This document shows, piece by piece, positions 8,792 to 18,193 of a stretch of 36,945 nucleotides of DNA. Location of the stretch: contig NZ_JAFREP010000055.1 in the NCBI RefSeq assembly GCF_017377855.1, forward strand, positions 1-36,945, in the 5' to 3' direction. Each line of letters opens with the position of its first letter. The first letter of the stretch is position 1. A program made the position numbers and the translations under genes. Origin of the DNA: Acanthopleuribacter pedis (GTDB taxonomy: Bacteria > Acidobacteriota > Holophagae > Acanthopleuribacterales > Acanthopleuribacteraceae). The notes under the pieces were generated by a model. That model saw nothing but the letters and a program-made list of their open reading frames with translations. It had not been told where the DNA came from and searched no databases.

Positions 8792-9511
8792 ATGAGTAAA
8801 ACCAGGGCCATCGCATATGGCACGGATTATTTTTCACGCAACATATCAGAGCTTTCGCGACAGGTCTTAGAAGACAACCAACCGGCGGAAAACAAGGGCG
8901 ACGATACCCGTCAATGGCTGACCGCGCGCCTAAAACTCCTCATCTGTCGCTTTAGCTCCGGCGAGTCGATTGATTCGCTGCGCGCCGCCTTCGCCGCCAC
9001 GATTTCCTACATCACGGAAGAAGAGAGCCGCGAACCTTTGGCCTTTTTCGACCTCGACCAGTTCGACGATTATTACCTGGCCGTCTCCGCCGCGGCTTGG
9101 TGCACCCTCACCCAGCTCCCGGCCAAACACCGCACCAAGCTGGTCACCATGTACCAACGCCGCTACCCCGAGCCGGCGGACCGCGATCCCTTGCTGGACC
9201 GCCTGCTGATCGGCAACACCACCAACAGCGCGTCGCGGTTGCGTCACAAGAACTATTTCCCCCTGCTGGACGCCTGGAACCGCGAGGACAAACAAAAAGC
9301 GGAATACATTCTGGCGGCCTACCTCTGCCAGCTTGACCGCCGCCTCGGCAAACTCTCCTGGCAGCAAGACCCCTGGTCCGACAAAGCCGTCGGCATCGGC
9401 CTCTGGTGTTTCGTCACCGCGGTCATCGTCAGCCAGCGGGGCCTCGACCCAGGCGCGGTTTCGGGCCTGCCCACCTTCCCCGCCGATTGGCTCACCCAAG
9501 CCTCCGCCTAA
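8792..9511 (+). CDS. PoNe-type immunity protein (PoNi, DUF1910/DUF1911-like)
   Basis: 239 aa, helical, no signal peptide. The C-terminal third resembles the PoNi/DUF1911 domain: an AEYILAAYLCQLDRRLG helix, then GIGLWCFVTAVIVSQRGLDP and FPADWL. This corresponds to the family's pattern of a Y/W-rich helix (GYWSFEA...), a short Gly-Leu-Asp segment and a terminal YYPxDL. An aromatic mid-section (FDLDQFDDYYLAVSAAAW) is also typical. Such proteins neutralise PoNe DNase toxins delivered by secretion systems or contact inhibition. No toxin gene is next to it, so it may be an orphan immunity gene. AAGGAA lies seven bases before the ATG. The family call rests on pattern recognition by eye. Confidence 0.55.
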   Translation: MSKTRAIAYGTDYFSRNISELSRQVLEDNQPAENKGDDTRQWLTARLKLLICRFSSGESIDSLRAAFAATISYITEEESREPLAFFDLDQFDDYYLAVSAAAWCTLTQLPAKHRTKLVTMYQRRYPEPADRDPLLDRLLIGNTTNSASRLRHKNYFPLLDAWNREDKQKAEYILAAYLCQLDRRLGKLSWQQDPWSDKAVGIGLWCFVTAVIVSQRGLDPGAVSGLPTFPADWLTQASA

Positions 9512-9514
9512 CCC

Positions 9515-9561
9515 GGGCGCCCCACCGCGCCCCGGGCGCCCGCTGTTTTTGTTTTATTTTT
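9515..9561 (+). terminator. Terminator between immunity gene and cas6e
   Basis: A GGGCGCCC arm at 9515-9522 pairs with GGGCGCCC at 9534-9541 (each arm is self-complementary). GCTGTTTTTGTTTTATTTTT follows on the plus strand. It ends the plus-strand immunity transcript and overlaps the end of the convergent cas6e gene. Confidence 0.7.
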
Positions 9562-10222
9562 TGGCCAGCGACAACATTCCAAAGCCAAAACCCCGCCCGT
9601 GACCAATGCCCCGTTCGAAACAAGCCGTCATCTTCTCCGGGTCGCTCACTTGCAAAACGCCTTCGAAAAGCACGGAGTTAAAGGTCATCGTTCGAACGGA
9701 CCGCCCTTGCTTTTTCCCTGATTTCTTCAGCACCATCGGTCCTTCTTCCACCAGGTTGTGCAACCGGCAATCAAAGCCATGAAAAACACCTTTGCGATGA
9801 AGCCAAGCCTCGGCTTCCGCCACCCCGGTCACGGCCACACGCTTACCGCGTCGCCCTTTCTCCCCGCAACCCACTGCTTTGGTCGGGTTTGCGCGCAGCC
9901 GAAAATGAAAAACCTGGCGCTCTTGGAACCGAGGTGCAACCGTTTTGCGGTGAACGCGCTGGATCAGCGGGTTTTCGGTCAGTGCCGTTAGGCCCGCGGC
10001 GTTTGGCTCAAAATTGGTCTGAACCAGCAGAAAAGTGGCTGGATTTCGCTTATCCCGATCCAGGCGCCACAACAGGCGATCCTCTCCCGCGTCATGCGCA
10101 TCGTTTTTCAAGGCTTCGATACAACCGTGAACGGCATAAGCGTTGCCCAAAAACGCGTTGAGCCGCTGATTTCGCAGGCTGGTGACCGGATCAATTTTCA
10201 GAAAGTGAAGTTGCCGATTCAT
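9554..10222 (-). CDS. cas6e: Type I-E Cas6e (CasE/Cse3) crRNA endoribonuclease
   Basis: 222 aa from the ATG at 10222, which overlaps the cas5e stop in ATGA. Cas6e cuts the repeat hairpin to release crRNAs with an 8-nt 5' handle and stays bound as the head of Cascade. The N-terminal helix carries NAYAVHGCIEAL; its Tyr and His fit the Tyr/His pair used in catalysis by the E. coli enzyme (Tyr23, His26). The C-terminus has the RAMP glycine-rich loop GIGHGRGFGFGML. Length is normal. It is the last gene of the effector operon; cas1-cas2 do not follow as they do in E. coli. An upstream start at 10243 is possible but lacks support. Confidence 0.92.
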   Translation of the reverse strand: MNRQLHFLKIDPVTSLRNQRLNAFLGNAYAVHGCIEALKNDAHDAGEDRLLWRLDRDKRNPATFLLVQTNFEPNAAGLTALTENPLIQRVHRKTVAPRFQERQVFHFRLRANPTKAVGCGEKGRRGKRVAVTGVAEAEAWLHRKGVFHGFDCRLHNLVEEGPMVLKKSGKKQGRSVRTMTFNSVLFEGVLQVSDPEKMTACFERGIGHGRGFGFGMLSLAKK

Positions 10223-10932
10223 TGAACTGTTCCTCCTCGCCATGTTGGGTTGCCCAACCTAAGCGGCAACCCCTGGTTGAATTCTTTAAGCACGGCTGCA
10301 TCGACGTCCGCACGAACTTCCTGATACACCGAGGGTTCAAACCGGCGCGCGGCAAACGAAACCGGCACATCAAAATACGAGGGATTCCGAATCGGCGACA
10401 TCGCCCCCTCGGCAGCTTGTTTTAAACACCGGTGTTTCCCCTGTTGCGCCGCCACAAAATAAGCATCAATCTCATCCGGCCATAAGGCGGTAACCATGGC
10501 GACCGGCGCACTGGGAACATGGCTTTTCCGTCCTAAAAACAAAGGCCATTTGGGACGCCGCAATGCCTGATGCACCTTGTTCAAAAAAGCCGAATCACCG
10601 CAAAACGCGGCCAGGTATGCTGCACCGCAACGGTACCAGCGGGGCGAGAGAATGGTGCCGCGGGCTTTACCCTCTACCGTGAGGGTATCGCCGACGGTTT
10701 GGAAATCCCGCTCAACAATCCCGCGTTTGATCTCACAAACCGCAAATTGGAGTTTCGCAAAGGCCTCTAAGTCGCCATGGTCTTCACGGGAAATCCCAAG
10801 GGCGGCACAGGCCAAACCCGTCACCCCGGACCGCGTCGGCAGGTCACCCACACCTCGGGTCGTCAAGGTACTTTCGTTTCCCCAGGATTGCATGGGCCCC
10901 ACCAGCCGGAGAAATAAGGTTCCGCGACTCAT
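10219..10932 (-). CDS. cas5e: Type I-E Cas5e (CasD)
   Basis: 237 aa. Cas5e caps the 5' handle of the crRNA in Cascade and contacts Cas8e. The start MSRGTLFLRLVGPMQSWG matches the Cas5 N-terminus (L-x-G-PMQSWG), followed by TRSGVTGLACAALGI, the segment usually written PTKSGVIGLLAAALG. Later TLTVEGKARGTILSPRWY fits the family's Y/R-rich block. Its ATG overlaps the cas7e stop (ATGA, 10932-10929), and its own stop overlaps the cas6e start, so expression is coupled. Confidence 0.92.
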   Translation of the reverse strand: MSRGTLFLRLVGPMQSWGNESTLTTRGVGDLPTRSGVTGLACAALGISREDHGDLEAFAKLQFAVCEIKRGIVERDFQTVGDTLTVEGKARGTILSPRWYRCGAAYLAAFCGDSAFLNKVHQALRRPKWPLFLGRKSHVPSAPVAMVTALWPDEIDAYFVAAQQGKHRCLKQAAEGAMSPIRNPSYFDVPVSFAARRFEPSVYQEVRADVDAAVLKEFNQGLPLRLGNPTWRGGTVQ

Positions 10933-12083
10933 ACACCAACCTCACGACAGGCGGTGACGGCATCCTCCAACAAAGCCTTCAGCGCGGGCACTTTTTTGAT
11001 CCCGATCTCTTCAGCTTGGGGGCGCTCGATGTCAACGGTGCCTCCCAAAAAGGCGGTTCGACCGGAGCCCCAGTCGTAAAACCGATTGATCTTGCCCAAG
11101 TACGTCATCAGCGCGTCAACGGAACCGGCCGCTAAACCGCGGTGCTGATCGGCGTAAACCGGTTGATCGAAAGCATTCACCAAACTAATCGGCTGGTTCT
11201 CGCCCACGCTCACCAACACGAAATCAGGCACCGAGTGGGGCGCGGTACTGTTGGCTTTGCCGGTGGGCGAGGCCAAAATAAAAGATGCCACAAAACCCGC
11301 CACGGCCCGATCCCGATCCGTTTCCCAAGCCTCACCAAGGTTGCGCTTCAAAATGTCCAACGACAAACAGGCGTAGCGGTAAAAACAGGGACTCGCCACC
11401 TGGGTGGTCCCAATCATGTTGGCGCCCTGTCGCTCCTCGCTGCCAAGATCGTCAACCGCGGTAAAAAAGTCGTCCTCGATGACAATTTCGTTGGTAGAAA
11501 CGGCGTGGGCCACCTGAACCGCGGCATCGACATTTAAGGTCACATCCGATGCGGCCATGCGCCCAAACAAGGCGATATCCAAAGCTATCGGCAAGGTCGC
11601 ATAGCATTCTTGAAAGGCCTTTGCAGCGGCCTTGACGTCGAATTCGTTTTCCCGAAGACAGGCGGCGGCTTGCGCAAGCTCCCGATCCGAGGTGAAAAAC
11701 AAGGTTTTTAACACCTGACCGTCGGCTACTGATTCGCCGGCCGCCTCATCCACTTTTTTCTTTTTCCCTTTTTTGGGCACTTCGAATTTGCCTAACCCCA
11801 AGGCAGTGAGGTATTCGGCCAAAGCCTTGTGTTTTTTGCTGTCTTTGTCTTTCAATTCAAGCAGTTCGGCCATGCGCCCAAAGACGTACTTGGTGCGGTA
11901 ACTTTCGTTGCCGGCACGCGCTTCTTCCATTGCGCGATGTTGACGCATCGCACGTTTAAAACATTGCGATGAAACCCGTTGCCGCTCATAACCGCCAAAA
12001 TGAATCGTTTTAATCGCATTGGCGTCGTCCCGATTTAAATTAACTGATGAAAAATGCTGAATCGCGCTCACTTCTAAAAACAT
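10929..12083 (-). CDS. cas7e: Type I-E Cas7e (CasC/Cse4) Cascade backbone
   Basis: 384 aa. Six copies of Cas7e form the crRNA-binding backbone of E. coli Cascade. Family hallmarks: N-terminal IQHFSSVNLNRDDANAIK, then YERQRVSSQCFKRAMR, and later FASFILASPTGKANSTAP. A Lys-rich linker (~133-140, KKGKKKK) forms an insert. GAGGAG lies upstream of the ATG, inside the end of cse2; the genes are 3 nt apart. All signs of an intact gene. Confidence 0.94.
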   Translation of the reverse strand: MFLEVSAIQHFSSVNLNRDDANAIKTIHFGGYERQRVSSQCFKRAMRQHRAMEEARAGNESYRTKYVFGRMAELLELKDKDSKKHKALAEYLTALGLGKFEVPKKGKKKKVDEAAGESVADGQVLKTLFFTSDRELAQAAACLRENEFDVKAAAKAFQECYATLPIALDIALFGRMAASDVTLNVDAAVQVAHAVSTNEIVIEDDFFTAVDDLGSEERQGANMIGTTQVASPCFYRYACLSLDILKRNLGEAWETDRDRAVAGFVASFILASPTGKANSTAPHSVPDFVLVSVGENQPISLVNAFDQPVYADQHRGLAAGSVDALMTYLGKINRFYDWGSGRTAFLGGTVDIERPQAEEIGIKKVPALKALLEDAVTACREVGV

Positions 12084-12086
12084 AAC

Positions 12087-12737
12087 TTACTTCTCCTCTT
12101 GTTCCTGATGTGTTTCCGAACCCGTTTCCCGATCACCAAAAAACTGACGCGCCCAGCGCGTGCGCACCGTCTCATGTTTGAACGCTTCACGCCTACGGTC
12201 CCAACGATAGAGATCCCAATACAGTTGGGGCCAATCAATACGGCCGCCCTCAAAGCCGCGGATGATGTTCAACATGGAAAAAAGCTGCCGTTCGAGGTTT
12301 CTTCGCGGCAAACGCAGCAACCGCAAAAAACGCCGCTCAACCGCCTCAAGGCGTTGTTTGTCCTTGCCCACCAAGCTCCGAAGCGTGGTAGCTAAATCAA
12401 CCGGGTGCGGGGTGCTCTCGAAATCCGAGCTGTTGTATTTGACCGCCGCTTGCAAAGGCGCAACCAGGTAAAGCGTTTCCAAAAAGTCCTGTTGCGGCCG
12501 CCGGCGTTTATCGAGCTGTGTCCCCTCGGTAAACCCTTTTATTTCCACGGGAATTTTGGCGCCCAGCAAGGACCAAATCAAAACGCTCTTGCGCTCCTCC
12601 GCGACCTGACGACAGCGACGCAACTCGGCCAACCTGGCGCGATGGTGGGATTCGGGCGCGCCATAGGCATGAATGGTTGCCGCAATACTTTGGAACAACC
12701 CCTTGTAATCCACCGGTGCTTCGGTTTCAATTCTCAC
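12087..12737 (-). CDS. cse2: Type I-E Cse2 (CasB, Cas11e) small subunit
   Basis: 216 aa from a GTG at 12737 that overlaps the cas8e stop (GTGA). AGGAGGT lies seven bases upstream, so this start is preferred over the longer frame from 12806. Cse2 forms the Cascade belly and stabilises the R-loop. The helical pattern is typical: SHHRARLAELRRC near residue 35, a D-rich end to the middle part, and the Arg-rich RFLRLLRLPRRNLERQL. The position between cas8e and cas7e also identifies it. Confidence 0.88.
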   Translation of the reverse strand: MRIETEAPVDYKGLFQSIAATIHAYGAPESHHRARLAELRRCRQVAEERKSVLIWSLLGAKIPVEIKGFTEGTQLDKRRRPQQDFLETLYLVAPLQAAVKYNSSDFESTPHPVDLATTLRSLVGKDKQRLEAVERRFLRLLRLPRRNLERQLFSMLNIIRGFEGGRIDWPQLYWDLYRWDRRREAFKHETVRTRWARQFFGDRETGSETHQEQEEK

Positions 12738-14197
12738 AACTTCACCTCCTGCTTCTTTGTGGTTGGCATAAAACGGCTTTGAAGGTAGCCGGCAAGGCGA
12801 TACCAACTGCTCCCCTTGGGAAACTCGGAAAGAAACACATTCTGTGCTTTGCGAATGAAGTGGTTACTTGCCTGCTTGGCCGCACCCAGCGCCGCCGGCC
12901 GGTCGGTCACCAGACCCGGCAGCAATTGCCCAAAAAAGTGAACCGCGCAGTCGTCCCAGTAGGTATCAAATGCGGCCGACCGCGCCAGCAACTTGTTCAC
13001 ATGGTCACGGTCACCCTTTTGTTTGGCCTGGCTAATCGCTTTCTCACATCCGCTTCTCAGCGTGGCGTATAGGCGACGCCCACCTTTGTCAAATAGGTCC
13101 AAACCTTCTTTAAGGCCCTCCCGCATCTTCTTGTCGTAGACCACTTCAACCGGGATATGGAACACGGACCCCGTTTCGCCTTCAATCTTTGCCTGACTCG
13201 GTGTAAACATCCCGAAGACTTCGATCACCAGCGCCCGTTTGGGTTTGTCAAACACGGCCTGGGACATTTTCAAACACTCAAGAATCGAGTGCAGATCCCG
13301 CCACACGGCACGTTTCGGATCGGCACGCACTTTTAAAACCCGCGAACCGGCCACGCTCACTTCTTCGCGATCCTGGGCCGCGATCATCCGGCACATGATG
13401 AGGGCCAACTCGGGCACCACCGCACCCTTCGCCCGCCGAAGGAACCGAGCCCGCGCCCCTTCCCACACAACCTGGAATGCGCGGTGCAGCCCGAAACTGA
13501 GGTACAGCGGTACATCGGGCCTAAGCTTCTTATCCTCCTCCAGGAAATCGGCGCCACCGTCCGCCCGCTCCCATGCGGGAACAAAGTCCGCAACGACCGC
13601 CGCGTCCCGCAACAGCAGATCAACGTTGTAGCGCAGCATTTTTTCTAAATTCTCGGTTTTCCGCACCAGCACCAGACACCGCGAGGCCGGGCAATCTGTA
13701 AAACTGAGGTTTTCTTTGCCGACGCCTCCCCCCAGACCCGCCAGCCCATACCAGTGGCCCTGCAATAAAGTGAGCGCAACCTCAGGTGCAGTGTAGTTTT
13801 TGGGGCGGTCGGCATCCATCTTGGTAAAGAAGTTAGGATTGTTGCCACTTTCCAGTTCTGTTTCCAAAACCGACAACAGCACCGCCTTCTTCGCGCTCAG
13901 TTGCGCATAGGCAGGTACCTGACAAAAGCGGTCTGCATCAAACCAGCCACGGTGCACCTTGAGGTAAGCGGCCACATCCTCGAAGGAATAAGTGCGTGGA
14001 TCCAAACCTTTGCGGCGCACCGCCGACGCCGTCCAACTGCACAAGCTCAACCAAAGCGAGGCCTTTTTGGTGGGCGCGGCAACCGCAAAATCGTGAACGC
14101 GATCTGCTTGCATCAAAAAATCGTGTAGGGTCAGCATCACTTTGCCCGACGCCGACATACAGGGTACCCAGGCGATTTCATCCAAGAAGTTGGCCAC
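12734..14197 (-). CDS. cas8e: Type I-E Cas8e (CasA/Cse1) large subunit
   Basis: About 487 aa from a GTG at 14197, with GGGGAGGT just upstream; an ATG at 14215 would add six residues. Cas8e recognises the PAM, starts R-loop formation and recruits Cas3. The N-terminus (ANFLDEIAWVPCM) fits the family start ending in WIPV. Further marks are LHDFLMQADRVHDFAVAAP, FQVPAYAQLS-like text (CQVPAYAQLSAKKAVL) and TLLQGHWYGLAGLGGG, which resembles the A-L-L-x-x-Q-x-x-x-xGG segment. The C-terminal four-helix part ends at 12734. Identification rests on these and on operon position. Confidence 0.88.
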   Translation of the reverse strand: MANFLDEIAWVPCMSASGKVMLTLHDFLMQADRVHDFAVAAPTKKASLWLSLCSWTASAVRRKGLDPRTYSFEDVAAYLKVHRGWFDADRFCQVPAYAQLSAKKAVLLSVLETELESGNNPNFFTKMDADRPKNYTAPEVALTLLQGHWYGLAGLGGGVGKENLSFTDCPASRCLVLVRKTENLEKMLRYNVDLLLRDAAVVADFVPAWERADGGADFLEEDKKLRPDVPLYLSFGLHRAFQVVWEGARARFLRRAKGAVVPELALIMCRMIAAQDREEVSVAGSRVLKVRADPKRAVWRDLHSILECLKMSQAVFDKPKRALVIEVFGMFTPSQAKIEGETGSVFHIPVEVVYDKKMREGLKEGLDLFDKGGRRLYATLRSGCEKAISQAKQKGDRDHVNKLLARSAAFDTYWDDCAVHFFGQLLPGLVTDRPAALGAAKQASNHFIRKAQNVFLSEFPKGSSWYRLAGYLQSRFMPTTKKQEVKL

Positions 14198-14236
14198 GGC
14201 CACCTCCCCACCCATCTCGCCAAGGAGCCAACCACG

Positions 14237-17200
14237 CTAATCGCATAAATCCTCCTCTTTCCTTTCTTTCTGATACCGAAACCCGGCCTGAGGTTCATAA
14301 AAAGCGCCGGAAATTTGTGGAAACCACACCCTTTCCCGACGTTCATCCCAACAACCAATCAACTTTTTGGCTTCTCGCAAAGCCGGGTGATCGTAGGGGT
14401 TGAAATCGATTAAGTGTTCACCAAATTTGTCCACCCAGCCCTCGTGCAGGTACACACTGCTCTGAATAAGCAGCCGCGCCGTTTCCAGCTCCTCAAGCCG
14501 ACCCTTGCCCTCGGCAATCCCCTTCTTCAAGGGCATGCCGTTTTGGCCGAGTGGAACCAACTGTTTGTCGCGCCGCACCAACAAAACCGCCTGGGTCGCA
14601 AATTCACCGAGTCGGGTGTTCTTTTTGGGTTGCGAACCGTGTGGTTGGTTGCGCCGCGCCATGACTTGGGTGAACCAAGAATGCACCCGCTCCCCGTTTT
14701 CCCCAAAACAGCTCGTACGCCAGGCACAATCATCGGGCGCGGGTAAAAGCGAGACATGGGCCTGGGTTTCCTCGTGAGCGCGGGCGTGTTCCCATGCTTC
14801 CAAGGCGGCGGCTTCCCTTTTGCCGACAGGCCGCCCGTCTTTTTGGTAAACCATTTGGACCATTTCATCCAGATCATCGCGATCATTAAAGAGTGCGTTG
14901 CCCGTCCGTTCAATGCGCTCGGCCAAAAGCCGTAACGTGCGCAACAACAGATAGGCATCGTAGATGAACGCGCTGCCGCAAGTGATGAGGTCCGGGTTTT
15001 TCAACGGGCCGAAATGGAACAAAGTCGCGGTCGCCGGCTCGGGAAAAGCACGGTTGGGAAACCAATAAAAGCGCCGGTACAAACGACCGGTACGCTGGAA
15101 GAACAGGTCCACCGGGCAGGGCAGGCTGTACATGCGGTCGCAATCGTAATCGAGACTTTGCTCCAAGACACTGGTCCCAATCAGAATCATTAAGGGACGG
15201 TCGGCGCGTTTTTCCCAAACCTCTTTAAGGGCATCTTTTCCAAGCTCCCGATTAACCCGTGCCTCGTGCGCCACGCGCTGGCCCATGATGAAGCGGGCAT
15301 GGTGCAACAACAAGCAGTTGTTGTCGAAATCCGGCGATTCCTGGAACAGTGCAAACACATCCTGGGCACAAAACACCGTGTTGCAAATTAGGACGAACAC
15401 ACCTTGCCCGTTACAGGCGGCCACGTCGGCTTTGACATGGTCGACCACATCGGCCGGCGAACGGATCGACTTCAGCTTGACGGCGATCTGCTTGACCCGT
15501 TTTTGATCAAGCGCGATGTGCCGGCCTTGGGCCGATTCCGGCCGGTTTCCGACCACTGAGGTAATGCGCGGATAGCTGCAGGCCGGCAAGGCCCCTGGAG
15601 ACCCACCGCTATAAGCGGCCAGGTACGCGTGCCTTTTGTGTTCCGGTAGGGTTGCCGAGAGCAACACCACATGGCAACCCAAGGCACCCAACCAGGTCAG
15701 CAGCAAACGGAAGAGCCCGTCCATATAGGTATCATTGGCGTGAACTTCATCGATGATGATGGTTTTGCCGTACAGCCCGACAAAACGCACGAAATAATGT
15801 TTGCGGGCGACCAGTGCCGCGGCCAGCAAGGTGTCGATGGTACCGACCCCGAACTCCGCCAAAAGACCGGTGCGTGCCATCGCCGCCCATTCGGTGGCGA
15901 CAACCTTGGACGGCGTCGCCTCATCGAAAGAATCCGTTTCAAAGAGACGGGCGCGCCCTGTGCGCGTCCCGTGGAAGGTTTCCACAAACGTTTTATTCCA
16001 GCGGCGGTTGCCGTGAGCAAGTTGGAGTTGGCCGGGCGAATCGCTTTCCTCGAGCATGCGGTCCAAAAATTTTTTAACGCGCCCGTACATCTGATTGCCG
16101 GTCGCTTGGGTCGGCAGCGCCACAAAAAAGCCGCGGTCCTTGTTCGATACCGCGCTGAGCACGGTCAGCGCGGCCTCGGTTTTGCCAATCCCCATCGGTC
16201 CTTCGATAAGCACCATCATGGGTTCGTGCATCTGGTCGCGGAGCGCCAAAATCTCGGCCTGTAGAGGGTTCGGTTTGATGAAGTTGGGAAAAAGCTGTTG
16301 CCAAGACCGGCCCTGAACGCGGCGAACATGGTGCCCGGTCCAAACCAGTTCATCCAACACCGTCGCGGCACGTTTAAGGGATCCTTGAAAATAAGCCGCC
16401 AAGTCCCGTTCAACCGGCACCAGGCCGCTAGGCGGAAAATGGTCTTTGCCCGAGGCGATCCAATCCGCCACGGTCGTTTGGCCGGCAAACAACAGCTGTT
16501 CGACCAAAAACGACGGGTCCCATGTTGTGCCGGAACAGGTGGGCGCATCCGCCAAGGCCGCGCGTACCTCGGACACCAAGCCGGCATCACCGACGATGGT
16601 TTCCCAAAGGCAGTTGAGCAGTTTTTGTCGCTGCTCGGTCCAAGCTTGGTCGCCGCGATACTCAGACTTAAAAAACGCAATATCAAGGTCTTCGTCAAAA
16701 CCGGGTTGGAAGTCCTTATCGTGGTGATAACCCGAGGCGAGACTCAACTGCCACAGTATTTGGGTCGCCATGGGGTCCGAGGGTTCATCAACATCAGGAC
16801 CCTCAAAGTGTTCAGGATTAAAAAAGCGAAACAGCGCGTGAACCGACAAATAACCATGGCACGGCATCCTCGTTGGGGTTTGGTTGCGTTGCCAGTAGGA
16901 AAAACCGCTACCGAGTTTGGGATGGTTTTCCAACTCGGCCCAAATGGGTTTGAGTGCCTTTTCGAGCTTCGCGTTGCAAAGGTATTGGAAGCCGGGTGAG
17001 CACTTGCCGACATCGTGGGCGGCGGCAAAAAACGCGAGGAGCCGCCGGGTCAGATCGGGATCAAACGAGGACAAAAAGGTGAACCGTTCCAGGAAACGCG
17101 GCTCACGAGCGAGCAAGGCGAAAAAGGTGGCGCCCACATCCAACAGGTGAAAAATTAAACGATGCACCTTCTGTTGGTTCTTGGTGGGTCGGTAAACCTT

Positions 17201-17269
17201 GCCCCAACCCAAAAAAACATCGGCAATCGACTCGGCCGCGGGTAGATCCCGGCCCAAATGCTTCGACAC
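14237..17269 (-). CDS. cas3: Type I-E Cas3 nuclease-helicase
   Basis: About 1010 aa from a GTG at 17269 with GAGGAG seven bases upstream; a TTG at 17284 is the alternative. Cas3 nicks and degrades target DNA after recruitment by Cascade. The N-terminal HD nuclease domain shows HRLIFHLLDVGATF and AAAHDVGK, the paired His and HD residues. The SF2 helicase part has Walker A in EGPMGIGKTEAAL, Walker B DEVH in IIIDEVHANDTYM, motif III LSATLP, and a later QRTGRLYR motif VI. The 21-nt gap to cas8e shows co-transcription. It heads the effector operon, so the promoter must lie in 17270-17750. Confidence 0.95.
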   Translation of the reverse strand: MSKHLGRDLPAAESIADVFLGWGKVYRPTKNQQKVHRLIFHLLDVGATFFALLAREPRFLERFTFLSSFDPDLTRRLLAFFAAAHDVGKCSPGFQYLCNAKLEKALKPIWAELENHPKLGSGFSYWQRNQTPTRMPCHGYLSVHALFRFFNPEHFEGPDVDEPSDPMATQILWQLSLASGYHHDKDFQPGFDEDLDIAFFKSEYRGDQAWTEQRQKLLNCLWETIVGDAGLVSEVRAALADAPTCSGTTWDPSFLVEQLLFAGQTTVADWIASGKDHFPPSGLVPVERDLAAYFQGSLKRAATVLDELVWTGHHVRRVQGRSWQQLFPNFIKPNPLQAEILALRDQMHEPMMVLIEGPMGIGKTEAALTVLSAVSNKDRGFFVALPTQATGNQMYGRVKKFLDRMLEESDSPGQLQLAHGNRRWNKTFVETFHGTRTGRARLFETDSFDEATPSKVVATEWAAMARTGLLAEFGVGTIDTLLAAALVARKHYFVRFVGLYGKTIIIDEVHANDTYMDGLFRLLLTWLGALGCHVVLLSATLPEHKRHAYLAAYSGGSPGALPACSYPRITSVVGNRPESAQGRHIALDQKRVKQIAVKLKSIRSPADVVDHVKADVAACNGQGVFVLICNTVFCAQDVFALFQESPDFDNNCLLLHHARFIMGQRVAHEARVNRELGKDALKEVWEKRADRPLMILIGTSVLEQSLDYDCDRMYSLPCPVDLFFQRTGRLYRRFYWFPNRAFPEPATATLFHFGPLKNPDLITCGSAFIYDAYLLLRTLRLLAERIERTGNALFNDRDDLDEMVQMVYQKDGRPVGKREAAALEAWEHARAHEETQAHVSLLPAPDDCAWRTSCFGENGERVHSWFTQVMARRNQPHGSQPKKNTRLGEFATQAVLLVRRDKQLVPLGQNGMPLKKGIAEGKGRLEELETARLLIQSSVYLHEGWVDKFGEHLIDFNPYDHPALREAKKLIGCWDERRERVWFPQISGAFYEPQAGFRYQKERKEEDLCD

Positions 17270-18193
17270 GCTTCGGCTCCTCAAAAAACATCAATTCAAA
17301 AAGGACGAAGGACAACAAAGCAAGCAACGACCCGGCGTGATTGATCGAAGATCGTTTTCCTGATTTTGCAGTAAAAACGAAATGCGCCTGGATGATTAGC
17401 TTTTCAAGGTCATACAAATCAATGCGCAAAATCGAGACAAATCCGTCAGAACAATTTTGGAAAATTTCATTTCGCCCCTAAACAACTCGTTTTATTAAGC
17501 TTTCGCGGCCTAAAACCGTAGCCTGTTGAATCTCTTTAAGGGAAACTGTACGTCATCGCCAATCAACCTCGGCATCAAATCATCAAACGCCGGCTTGTTC
17601 TCTTTCTTTTAAATTAACGGTGGGAGGGCGAGACCGCTCTAGCGGATGAGTCTGGGACCATCGAATGCCAATAAGGCAAGGATAAAAGTTGGGAAGTTCG
17701 TTCATTCCGATGAAAGCCCTTTGAATTTTCAAAAAGACCCCAGAGAAGGGACTAACCCTCACCAGCAAAAACAAGCTCCTCAGGCTCCGAAACATAGGAC
17801 TTGGATAGCAATTCGTAGGTTTTCAGAACAAATGCGGAAAGATGCGCCAGGTTTAGAAAGTGCTTCCACCACCTCAGTCTCACCGCGCCATTGAACCCTT
17901 GAAAAGTCTTATCTTCCTCTATTTGAACACGTTGGCTTTCTTGCTTTTGATTCTTCATAACTCCTCCAGAGTGTGATCTTGAGCTCATCGTTTTGTTGAA
18001 AATCATCGGCACTTCAAATTCTTCTAAGTTATAATAGTGTGTTGCGATTCTAATGAAGGGTGATCATACCACTAAATTTCCAGAGCGACTAAAAATTCCC
18101 CACCCTCTTTTCTAAAAGTTGCCCTACTCTTAAAACAAAGCTAGGATTATCAGTTAGCTAAAGCCTTGCTGAACTGTGAGATAGCTCTCCATT
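17270..18193. other. Gap between cas3 and the cas1 side
   Basis: This ~920-base gap separates two divergent CRISPR blocks and is poorer in G+C than the cas genes. It should hold the minus-strand promoter for the effector operon. I see one small supported gene (17752-17958) and no N-terminal cas1 coding on either strand. Confidence 0.4.
17752..17958 (-). CDS. Small protein in the cas3-cas1 gap, unknown
   Basis: 68 aa from an ATG at 17958 with GGAGGA four to five bases upstream. The first 25 residues are polar; then a hydrophobic/aromatic helix-rich stretch (RLRWWKHFLNLAHLSAFVL) and an acidic end. There is no signal peptide and no family I recognise. It lies upstream of cas3 on the same strand, separated by about 480 bases, and its codon use is more AT-rich than the cas genes. 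It could be a late insertion, a regulator or a decaying fragment. Confidence 0.45.
   Translation of the reverse strand: MKNQKQESQRVQIEEDKTFQGFNGAVRLRWWKHFLNLAHLSAFVLKTYELLSKSYVSEPEELVFAGEG

Noticed and set aside
8555..8795. Two plus-strand frames upstream of the immunity gene
   Set aside because: Low-complexity, Pro/Ser/Arg-rich translations without a start signal; likely untranslated leader of the 8792 gene.
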